Position numbers and translations under genes: made by a program. A stretch of DNA of 64,000 nucleotides from Vombatus ursinus (lineage: Eukaryota; Chordata; Mammalia; Diprotodontia; Vombatidae). The stretch is from NCBI RefSeq assembly GCF_900497805.2, contig NW_020954626.1, positions 3,522,039 to 3,586,038 of the forward strand. The letters run 5' to 3'. Of the stretch, positions 13,201 to 25,200 are shown one piece after another; position 1 is the stretch's first letter, and each line of letters begins with the position of its first letter. A model generated the notes under the pieces. The model searched no databases. It was not told the origin of the DNA and saw only the letters and a list, made by a program, of their open reading frames with translations.

Positions 13201-16200
13201 TTTTCCAATTTTCTGTCCATTTGTATAATATGTGGATCTTTCCCTCTCCTGAACCTTAGTCTTGTTCATTTCCCTTCAGTTAACACTGGTGTCTGCAAAT
13301 TACTCTTAGGAATTTATCAATGCTAAATTCTTTTAGAAAGTAATTATCTGGTTGATGCAAGTTGCCATTTTGGTGGAAAATGATTTGTCTGCTTTTCTGA
13401 CTACTTCGTCTTTACTTTGGAAATATTTTGTATTTATCAGTGTTTTGCTTGTTTCCTCATAGTAGGAGTTTTGAAGACAAGGCCTGTTTTCATTTCTATC
13501 TTTGTATTTCTAGTAGCACATAGTAGGCACTTCATAAATGATTACAAATAGAATCTGACCTAAAATTTTCCCCATGTAATACAGTGTATATTTTTATGCA
13601 ATGTGAGTGATAAATTTACAAAGACAAGCCTACGAGAACAGGAGCTGTTGAGCATAATCTGCTAGGACATTTTACTGCCAAAGCTAAAAGATCCACATTT
13701 CAAGACAATGTAATTGCCAGGGATGTTATGAGGACCAAATCATTGAGCATAGTGCTTTGTGCATAGTAAGTGTAATAGAATGCTATTATAATTATTATAA
13801 TCTCAAAACACAAATAAAAGAAGTGGAGGCACAGAATTTTAAAAGAGAAGAGTTTTGTTACTGTTACTCCTTTCGGTACAAAAATTCCCTTGAAGTCTGA
13901 AAATCTTGATGGTTTAGTCTAAGAAACTTTTTTTAGAAAGGGTTAGCTAAGTGGATATCTGGTGTATTATTATTCTAAAAAAAAGTTAATTTTATCTGCT
14001 TCATCAAAGCAAACAAATTTAGTAAAAGTTTATTTTAATTACATAGGCATAGAGACTTTAACTTCAGCCTCATATCCCATGGTTCTTCTGGTAGGTATGA
14101 AAGAAGACAGTTTATTAAAAACAATCTACTCTCAATTCACAGAATCTCAGACTTGTAGGGCCCTTTCTAGGATATCTAGCCCAAATGTGGCCTTTTAGAA
14201 ATTTAAGTGCCTGTGACAACTTGACAAAGTATCATTTCTATGAAGTGTTTCTTAGTCTTAGTATGAAGTCTTAAGGGGGAATGAATTCAAACTACTTTGA
14301 AAGGATAGGGACTGTGTACTACAGTGAGTATTTGCTGCTATTTTCCTTACCCATACCCCTTTCTTAACTTTCTAGCCATCTCTCTATAAACACTTCCATT
14401 TCAGTTATTAATGAAGAGCCAGTATGAAAGGTGGAAAGAATATTAGACTTGGAATCAGGTGAGGTCTAGATTGAATTCTGACTTCAGACACTTGCTAACC
14501 CAACATCTCTGACACTCACTGCTCCCATATGAAAAGTGGAGATGATGATACTTTGTTGTTGTTGAGTTGTTCAATAATGTTCATCTCTTCACGACCCCAC
14601 AGGGGATTTTCTTGACAAAGATAATGGACTGCTTTGTCATTTCCTTCTCCAATGGATTAAGGCAAACAGAGGTTAAGTGACTTGCCCCGGTCACACAGTA
14701 GTAAGTATCTGAGTTGGATGTGAACTCAGGTCTCCAGGCCCAGTGCTCTATCCACTGATCCTACTTACACTATTTCATAGAGTTGTTGTGAGAAAAGTGG
14801 TTTTTAAGCGAGAAAGTGCTATATGAGCATTACTACTAATAATATTTTTGTGTTAAATCTAACAATTTGTGGCAACAGGGGCCCTACTGGATTGCATTTC
14901 AGGGAAGAAGTTCTCTGAAATCTTTGATGAAAGCTTAACTTTGCAAATAATGGTGCCAGTTTATCTTGAGCAGGTGAGATGGTAAATTCTCAGTAAAAAA
15001 AAAAAAGACTACAAGTTGTTATCACTGTATACTTGCTTTCATATTCAAACCAAAAGATAAACTTCTTACCTACCCTCAAACAAAAATGTTGATCAAGTTA
15101 AAGAATTTCAGTGAAAAGGTGTGCAGCTTTGGTTTTTGAGGGGAAGTTAAAACTTTAAAGATTAAAAGAGACTCATGAAATGTGAATAGAAACTTCAATG
15201 CAACAGCCTTCTTTGAATTTTTCCTTATTACACAGCTGAAAGCCCAATTTAACTTCGGGAAAATGTCAATGATGCAAATAAAATTTAATGCTTGTTACAT
15301 TATTTGTGCATGACTTGTCTTTTCAAAAATTTCATCTACACTTAAGAAAATTGCCAAGGCTCTAATTGGACATTATTTTATAATTCCCAACCACTCTAAT
15401 GAAAGAAAACAAATGCATATAAAAGAAAATACTGCAGTGGTGGGTCTTTTCACATGCTATGGTGATGTCAGAATGAGAAGCACAAATGGTCAAATAAAAA
15501 AAGAAGCAGGGAACTAGGGAGCAGTCTTGATGAAGAGTTTGCTTGGTATAACTAATTCAAAATCTTTTCCCTTCTGTCTTTAATGCCTACCCACTAATTG
15601 GATTCTTTTCAATTCCTTAGCTTGCACCTGCAGTCAAAACTTGAAATTGTTTTGAGGTCAAAAGCAAACTTTTTGATTGGTAATAAAGTCATTTTTGTAT
15701 AAATGGAAAAGAGAAGAGCTGGCTGAGCTAAACTTTCTCTTGCCTCTACCTTGGACTAAGTTCTGTCTTTTCAAAGTTCAGAGAGGTCCTTTGGGAGGAC
15801 TTTTATGCTCCCCATAAGCCTTTATGCCGACAGTAGGTTAATTGCTGGGCTATTCTGGAAAATGGGGGTGGCAAACAGAATTAAGACTGAAGAAAGGAAA
15901 TGGGAAAAGTATTGGGGAAAACTTGCTCAAGTGATACAGGAGAAGGTCGACATGGAGACTAGAAATAGCATCCGTAGTATGCTGAGGATATACCTATGTT
16001 TTGTTGTTGTTTGATTGTTTCAGTCAGATCTGACTCTTGACCCTATTTGGGATTTTCTTGCCAAATATCCTGGAATGGTTTGCCATTTCCTTCTCCAGCT
16101 CATTTCACAGATGAGGAACTGCAGCAAATAGGGTTAAGTAACTTGCCCAGGGTCACACAGCTACTAAGTGTCTGAGGCCAGATTTGAATTCAGGAAGATG

Positions 16201-19200
16201 AGTCTTCCCAACTTCACATTAGAGTAGAGTTGTACATTATTTTTAGTAACTTACAATTTTTACTGCCTGATGTTTCTACTTGGTTTCTACTTTCCCTCAG
16301 GTTCTTACCACACACCTTCACCTATCCAAAGGCACATACATACCCATCCACATGTAAAAGGACATCAGGATACACATGTAGAGATAAATGAATATATTGA
16401 ACAGGAGCGCGCATAGGTGGGAATGTCAAGAATCACATATTCACACACACAGAGGCATGTGTAGTACGTGGATATACATGCATACACGTACATAAACACC
16501 CTCTCTTGCTCTGCAGATGGGAACCCTCGCAGGCAGCAACAGCAAGAAGATTGCTCAGTCACCATACTCACACTGCTCTGGCTCCTTACAAACCTATTAC
16601 AAGTCGCACAGCCCTCAATCATTTCAAAGGGTCTCCAGTGTTTAAAGTGATGCTGCCAGTGGCCGGGGCAAGTGAGGGAGAACAGTGGCTCTAGTATCAA
16701 ATCTCAGCCTCATAACTCTGCTTCAAGGATATTTTAAATCCTATAGCTCTCAGCCCACCACTAGGGCAAGGTAAAGGAGTGCTGTCTCCTGGTGTTCTAA
16801 ACTTGTGGAAGGTCATCAAGGCTGGAGACCAAGCTGTCATCCCTGCCTCCTCACTCTCTCTCACCATCCATATACAAACTGTTGATACATCCCATCATCT
16901 CTGCACTCATACATCTCTTGCATAGTCTCCCTCTCTCTTCTGACACTGCCACCTGCCCGCTGGTGCCGGCCTCATCACCTATGCCTAGACTACTGTAACA
17001 GCCTACTCGGGATGCTGGTGGGCCTGATGGCCTCATTTCGGTCCAGCCTCCATAGTGCTGCCTATGGGACTTTCTATAAATGCAGATTATAAGATCCTAG
17101 ATTTAGAGTAGAAAGGGCCTCTAAAGAGGCCATCAAGTTCAACTCCTTTATCTTTTAAGTAAGGAAACTAAAACTCAGCGAAATTAAGTGACTTGACCAG
17201 AGTCAAACTGCTACTAAATAATAGGCAAGATCTGAACCTGAAACTTCCTGATTCCAAGTCCAGCACAATTTGACCATGCCACTCCCTTATTCCAATTTCA
17301 GAGGCTACTGAATATTTCCCTGTTATCTCTAGGATCGAGTTTAAATTCCTCTGTTGAGCTTTTTTTTTTTTAAAGTTGTAAAAAGGTTAACTGACCTGCC
17401 CAGGGTCACGTAACTAGTAAGTGTCTGGAGCTAGATTTGAACTCAGAAAGATGAGTCTGCCTAACTTCAGGCCCAGAGCTCTATCCTGTGCGACACCTAG
17501 CTGCCCCTTCTGTTTAGCTTTAAAAGCTCTTCACAACCTACTTTCAACCTCTCCAGCCACATGCTATGTTCTTCTCCCTCCTACAACCTCAAACCTAATC
17601 ATACTGGCCTGCTCTCTGTCCCTCACAGACAGCAGTCTATCTCTCATCTCAGTAATTTTGCATGGCTGTCCCATGTGCCTGGAATAGGCTGCCTTTCCAA
17701 TAAAAGTCTCACTCTTCCTTCAAGATGCAACTCAAGCACTACATTACATAGGAAACCTTTCTTGACTCCCCTAGCTGCTAAAGCTCCCTCTCTCAATCTA
17801 CTTTGTATTTAATATAACATAACATAACATAGATAATGTTAATTTGTGGTTTTCTAAGTCCACGTGCAGCTGCAAGGATTCATTTCTACTTAAGTTTGAC
17901 ACCAATGATTTAGTTACCCAATAATTTTCTGATTGAATTCATGGCCAGAAATGCTTGTCAGAGATAACAAGTGGAGTGAAATTCAATTACAAAAACCTTT
18001 ACTTAATCCATGAATAGAGTCTAATAACTAAATTTCCAGAGAGATCATCTTTTGCAGAGACTTTGGGCGAATACTCAGGTTGCCAAGGGCTGACACATTT
18101 TATTTTAATGACAGGAAGAGGCTAGTTGTCTTAGGAGGTGATCTGCTATTATGTAAAGATATCCGGGGTGGGGGTCATTCCGCACTACTTATGTACTTTT
18201 GAGTGCTACAACAGATGGAGCCTGCTTTCAACACAGCATCCTCACAAAACAGTATCGTGCTAATGATATTCTTAGTCATAATAATGTTTCGTTGCCTTTG
18301 TAGTCTTACCAATCATTGGCTGAAGGATGTTCTCCAATACTCGAACAAGCTGCTGGTAGATCTGAATCGCCAAGTCGCTCAGCACCTGCCGGTACTCAGC
18401 CAGGTCAAAGTTGGTGAGGCAGTGTTCATTCTGGCGAGGTGTATTGTGCTTCATAAATCCCTAAATTGTAAGGCAAGATTGATTTCCAAGAAACATAATG
18501 CAATTTTTCTCTTCCCAATTTTAGCATAATTCTCCAATTCCCCTTTCCTTGATAAAAGGAATTCATTCCTCCCTCTTCCATTTCTGTGGCTGCCACCGTG
18601 GTCCAAGGCCTTCCCATACACACCCGGATGACTGCAACAGCATTTTAGTTAGTCTCCCTGTACTGGGGCCATTCCTACTTCAATCCCTCTTGCTTGTGGT
18701 AGTTAGAATCATCTCTCTCAAAAACTGTCTTCAGTATGTCCCTTTTCTGCTTCTTACTGCCTACTGGATGAAATTTAAATTTGATAGCCTGTCAGCCAGG
18801 GCTCTTTGTCACCTTTTCCCATTTAGCAAAATAAATAAATAATTGAAAATTGAAAATTAAGGAGTAGTGTAGAGATGTGTGGAAAATCCCAAGACTTAGC
18901 ATACACTTGGGCTTTTTAATTAAAATGTCAGCTTCACTACTCTACACTAGAATATCAAAGGCCCTGAGCACTAATCTCTACAAACTAAAAGTAACAGGAC
19001 CAAAAGGACACTACTATTGTCAGACAAACTGGGATGAACTTTATGATGATCTGTTATTAAGGTTTTTTCTTTTATCAGACATAATTACATCCATAGTGGG
19101 CAAATTGATATGCATGTGACTGTGACACAGAAAAAGCCTCCTTAAACAAAAATAGGTGTTTTGACAGTATTTGTTTAAATGGGATTCTAGACACAGAGAG

Positions 19201-22200
19201 GCTGGCAAATGTTTAACAATAGGCTCTCCGGGGGAAAATGTATGCAAGAAATGCTTTTAGACTTAATCTGCAATATTAACATTTTCTTCATTACATAATA
19301 ATAACCTGATTTGTCACATTTGCAAATTTCCAAGGTGTAGATGCTTACACTGAAAAACTGACTTGAGCAAACCCTGGGCAGCTCCCACTTTTTTCTAAGT
19401 TGTGTTTTGCTTCTCTGTTCACTTCATTCTACTAGTGATCTATATTTCATTTCTTCTCACCTTTATTCACTTAATGATTTCAATGGGGTGTCCAAATAGA
19501 TGAAGAGACAACATATTTGTATTCTGAATTTTGCTTTACCATAATCCCCTTTATGGCAGTTCTCCAGGAATACATTGTATTTAAAATCACAGAGCCCTTG
19601 TTCATCTGTCACATTTGCTTTTGTAGACTTTGGTCCAACCTTCTTCAGAAGCCTACAAGCTTTTTCAAGAGCAGGATGGGTCTACTAGATTTTAGACATG
19701 CTCCTCCCACTCCAAAAAATGGATTAGCTCGTCTAAACTTTGAATCTTTGCTAACTGATTAGTACAAGGTGCTACACACCATAGGCTCCTAAGAAACAAA
19801 GGCTGAATTTGAATATTCTCTGATTTGGGCTCTCCTACAGATTCTAGTATGTACATACAATATTCTGAATCTACTTGCCCATATAAGGGGGCAAGTTCCA
19901 AGCTTTAAAAAGTCTGCCCTATACTTCCTTGAAGGCTGAGACAATTTTTGTGTCTCCAGTACCTTGGAAATAGTAGGTATTAATATTTGTTGAATTGAAT
20001 TCTCTTGAGAAAAACCAAATAAGCGTGAATACACCTAAGTACAAATAGGCCCAACACAAATACTGCATCAAATCAATAGCCAAAAAGGTGTTCTTATCTT
20101 TGGTCATCCTAAAAACTGTTCCATTGTCTTTATTCAGATTTCAGTTGTGTGATGGGAAGTTCATTTCATCTGCTATGCTGCCTCCATTTGTTTGTTTTTG
20201 TTTGTTTGTTTTTGCTAAGCAATGGGATTAAATGACTTGCCCAGGATCACACAGCTAGTAAGTGTTATGTGTCAGAGGCCAGATTTGAACTCAGGTCCTC
20301 CTGACTCCAGGGCCAGTGCTCTATCCACTGTACCACCTCGCTGTCCCTATGCTGCCTCTGAATATAAACCCTGGGAGTGGTTATACAAGGGCTTACTGTA
20401 AATGTACAATGAATATTAAACAATATTCTCTGATGCTCCAAACCATGTTGATTCTGGCCTTCTAAAAGTGAACAGGTAAAACACTTAATTTATTATTTTT
20501 TTTTATAAACATCAGGGAAAGGTATTCTCACCTCTTCTCCACTGTATTGCTTCAAACAGTGCAAAAATCGGCATGTGTTTGATAGCCAGAAGGAAACAGT
20601 TTCAAAATCGTCACCTCTTTTCTGAAATAGAGAAAAAAAAATAATTCTAAGTCTGGTTTTTCCTTGGGAAAGTGGTGATTTGAAAGAACTGAAAGAGATC
20701 CTAGAATTTACTTTCTGTAAGTCACTATATAGGTAATTATAGTATTCCTTTTGCAGATGGAAATATATGTTGCTCTTTTGCTATATCAATATATCAACAT
20801 CTATATTGCTATATCAATAACCATATCAATAGCTTCCAATAACAGATTTCTTTGCAAGTTTCATGGGGAGCTTGTTATTTATCTTGGTCTCCATTTTTTC
20901 CTCTCATTAGGCAAGCTCTCCTTAACACTCAAGTGGCTGAAATTTAGCTTCTTTTTTTTTTTTTAAATCAGGAAAAAAAATTGTTAAAAAAAAAAAAGGC
21001 AATCCCTTACTTACATCCCTTACATATACATAACCAGGTGGCCTGATGGTCAGACCCTTTCCACAACCAAAAGTTCCCTCCCTAGGGACCTATCACTGAC
21101 AAGATGGGAGGGAAGACGATAAATAGGAAAGGAGAGAAATCTAGAACTGTCACTTATCCCTCCCCTCACAACAGTGCTACTCTCTATGGTCCCAGAACTC
21201 ATTTCATTTTGGTAGTATCCTTAGTCTCTAGTCTGTTTTGATACCCCTACATCCCTCATGGGTACCATTCTATGTTTCAACTAAAAGTCCCCACATTCTG
21301 TCCCAGCTCCTGTGCCTAAATGGCCAAGTTAACCTCTGATTTGCCTCTAAATATAAATGAAACTTCAAGCTTTGGGGAACCAAGTACCCCATTAACACTT
21401 TCCTTACAGGACCTGATAGAATAAAGAAAAAGAAGGCAGAATGAAAGAATGAGTGAATGAAGGTGTAAAAGTAGCAATCCCCACTTGGAAGAGCCAACTT
21501 CTAGAAAGGCATGATGATATGTAATGGAAATAGCATATTCCTCTTTTTGGATCATGTGAAGACTTTCTTCCTATATATTTTAGAAATAAGATCTTTATCA
21601 GAGAAACTTGCTGCAAAGACTTTAGACTTTCCTCCATTTACCTACTTATCTTATAATCATAGCTATGTTGGTTTTCCTTGAAAAAATTTAAAAAATTTTA
21701 TGTAATCAAAATTGTCAATTTTACCTCCTGTGGATCTCTCTATCTTGTTTAGTCATGAACCCTTCACTTATCCATAGTTCTGACAAGTATTTTTCCATAT
21801 TCCTCTAATTTATTTATTTCCCTTAAGATTCTTGACCTTTTTCCCCCCTTCATATGAATGTTTTATTATTTTTCCAAGTTGTATGGGGTAACCTTTTTGT
21901 AGTTTGGTATGGTACTAAGTAAATTTGTCTAGGTCAGGGGTTTTTAACCCTTTTTGGCAGTCTGGTGAAGCCTGCGAACACCACTCTTGGAATGTTTTTA
22001 AATTCATAAAATAAAATGCATAGGATTACAAAGAAAACCAATTATATTGGAATAGTTATCAAAATTATTTGAAAAAACAAGTTTATGGATTTCAAGTTAA
22101 GGACCCTTAGTCTATTGCCATTTCTATTATATTGGCACAATCTAACCATTTAGGGCTATATTTCTGCAAAGACCATTTTATCATAGTATTCATTTAATTC

Positions 22201-25200
22201 CTGTGTGAGTCTTGCTTTGTGGACTTCTAAATATTTTAAATATTCTATAGTTAATAGGAATGAAATTTCTCTTTCCATCTCCTCCTATCGAGTTTTGATG
22301 GTAATATATATGAAGTCTGTTAAGTTATGTGTTTTTATTTTTACACTGATATTTCAGTTATTGTTTCAACTAACTTTTTAGTTGAATCTCTAGGATTCTC
22401 TAAGTAGATCATCATATCATCTGCAAAAGGTGATCCTTTCATTTGTTCTTTGCCCATACTTATTCCCTTCATCTCTGTTTCTTGCTATCGCTAAGTAGTT
22501 AGATCAAATAATAGTGATAATAATGAACATCCTTGCCTTACTCCTGATCTTATAGAAAAGGACTTCTTTATTACATATAATGTTGAACTCTGGGTCTCAG
22601 ACACTATAACCATATTAAGGAAAGGTTCATTTTTCCCTATTCCTTGAAAAATTTAAAAAAAAAAGAAATATGGGTGTTATAGTTTGTCAAAAGCTTTTTC
22701 TGTGCCTATTGTTATAATCATGTGATTGTTATTGTTTTTGTAATGAATATGATACATATCCACCCTGATCATCATGCATAATCTTTTAAATATTTTGCTG
22801 TAGCTTTTTTGAAAATATTTTATTCAATATTTTTGTGTCAATATTCACTAGGAATATTGGCCTATGGTTTTCTTTCTCTGATTTGATTCTCTCTGATTTA
22901 GGTATCAAGACTATATTTGGCCTATAGAAGATATACAGTAGGATGCCTTATTTTCCTATTTTACAATGTGTCAATTATTGGATCTAATTGTCTTTTGAAT
23001 GTTTGATAGAATTCAATTGTAAATCCATCTAGTCTTGAGGTTAATTCCTTTGAGAGTTCATTAATGGATTTTCAATGTTTTTCTGAGATTAATTTAAATT
23101 CTACATTTCTTATATTAATCCAAGTATATTATATTTTTTGTAAATCATTCATTCCACTTATCAATTTTGTTGGTATATGATTGGCAAAATTACTTCCAAT
23201 GAATTCCTTTGTTTCCTCTTCATTAGATAGGAATTCTTTTTCCTTTTTGGTACTGCCAATTTGTTTTTCTTCTCATTCCCTAATATCAATTTCCCTAATA
23301 GCTTATTAATTTTTAAACAGCTTCTAGATTTATCAACTCAATTTTTTATTGCTTTGTTACCTTCTTTGACTTTTCAGAATTTCTATTTTGTGTTTAGTTG
23401 GGGTTTTCTGATTTATAGCCTTTCTTTTTGTTCCTTCCTTCCTTCTTTGCATACTCAATTAATTGATGTGCTCTTTCTCTCTGTCAATGAAAGTATTTAG
23501 AGATATAAATTTTCCCCTTGGGGCTACTTTGACTGCTCACCAAAAGTTTTGCTATGTGGTTTCATTTTGTCATTATTTTTCTCTTTGATGAAATTATTTA
23601 TTGATTCTATGATTAAATCTATGACCTAGCAATTCTTAAGGATTAAATTATTTAGTATCCATTTAAACTTAATTTCTGTCTTTAAAGGCCCTGGTATTGA
23701 TTAGTACTTTCATTGCATTATGGTCATTAAGGATATATTTAATATTCTGCATTTGTTTATGAGGTTTTTATGCCCTATCAAATGGTCAATTTTTGTAACG
23801 GTGCCAAAAACAACTTTTAATTCCATAATTACACGGCATCTATAACACAACATTCTAAAATTCTATTCAGGTCCCTAATTTCTTTCTTGTTTAATTTTTT
23901 TTCAAAGGGTCACAGTTATAGTTTTCTGTCTATTTTTCTATGTTATTTGATTAACATTCCCTTTAAGTACTTAGATGCTATGTCACCAAGTGTATATACA
24001 AGGTGTCCCCAAATTCTGATTTTTTGGTATTGATACTACTCATTGTCTGTGCTGTCTTTGAGCATAATAAAGTTTCCATTTTTCCTTTTACTGTTTTCCC
24101 TATTCCTTTATCTGAGATCACAATTGCCACCATGCTTCTGTGATTTCATCACATGATTCTGTTCCAGTCTGTTATTTACCCACATATTATATTGTATGAA
24201 TTTTTATGTTTCAGGTGTACTTTACTTTATTGAGTTCTGCTTTCTACTCCATTCTGCTATCTCCTTCCATTTTATGGGTGAGTTCATCCCCTTCACATTC
24301 AAGGTATATGATTGTTGTGTATTTCCCTCCATCATATTCTCCCATGTTTCCCCCCTTTCTGTCCATCTCATACTTACAAAGAAAGTAGTGAAAGAAATAG
24401 AATTTAACATTATCTATAACTAAAATGATCATCTTTCACTCAATTGCCCTTCTCTTTATATCATCCAGATCCTTATTATTGCTTCTTACATTTTCTTTCT
24501 TTCCTTTTAATACTCCCTTCACAATCCATCCTTTAAAGAGGAAATTCAGTTTGCTTGTGACCATTTCTTTCCAATTCTTTTCTCCCTCAACCCTTTTCTC
24601 TGTCCGTGCTCATTTTCCTAATGACCTTAATGTAATTCTATACCAAAATCTCTGTGTGCATGCATGTGGGCTCAATCCTCTTTTTATACTGTACTCTAGT
24701 TATGAGAAATAGTAAGTTATTCTTCTTTCTTCCTAATTTCTTTCCTAGTGTATTCCTTTATCCCTCCCTTTTCTTTCCTCTCTCAGGACTATAAAAAAAA
24801 AAAACAACACATTCACAATCTCCTTATTTGCCTTGTTTAATGTAGAGGCATCAGTATTCTGAAGGGACAGTATCTCTTCACTTCTTAAAACATAAGCCTG
24901 TCATCAAACTTTAGCCTCTTCCCGATATTTCTACTGACTCCTGTCTTTGCTTTTTTTTTTTTTTTTTAATTTTTAGGCAATTGGGGTTAAGTGACTTGCC
25001 CAGTGTCACACAGCTAGTAAGTATCAAGTGTTTTGTCTGAGGCCAGATTTGAACTCAGGTCCTCCTGATTCCAGGACCAGTGCTCTATCCACTGTGCCAC
25101 TTAGCTGCCCCTCCTGTCTTTGCTTTTTAAAGTATCTACATAGCTGTGGTCTTACCAGGCATGCTTAGAAGACATTTTCCATTAGAGGTCCATTTTTCCC

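Larger units (their letters stand above)
16800..17820 (+). mobile_element. L2 LINE, 3' part, broken by two SINEs
   Basis: L2 ORF2 C-terminal and 3' sequence in three pieces (about 16800-17085, 17286-17360, 17508-17820): for example ctgtaacagcctactcggg, cttcacaacctactttcaac, and ggaataggctgcctttccaa. SINEs occupy 17090-17285 and 17361-17507. Many stops; long inactive. Confidence 0.7.

Noticed and set aside
16365-16700. Overlapping open frames on both strands near 16365-16700
   Set aside because: All are short, overlap one another in several frames, and include a cysteine-rich translation of CA/TG-type simple sequence. No family resemblance.
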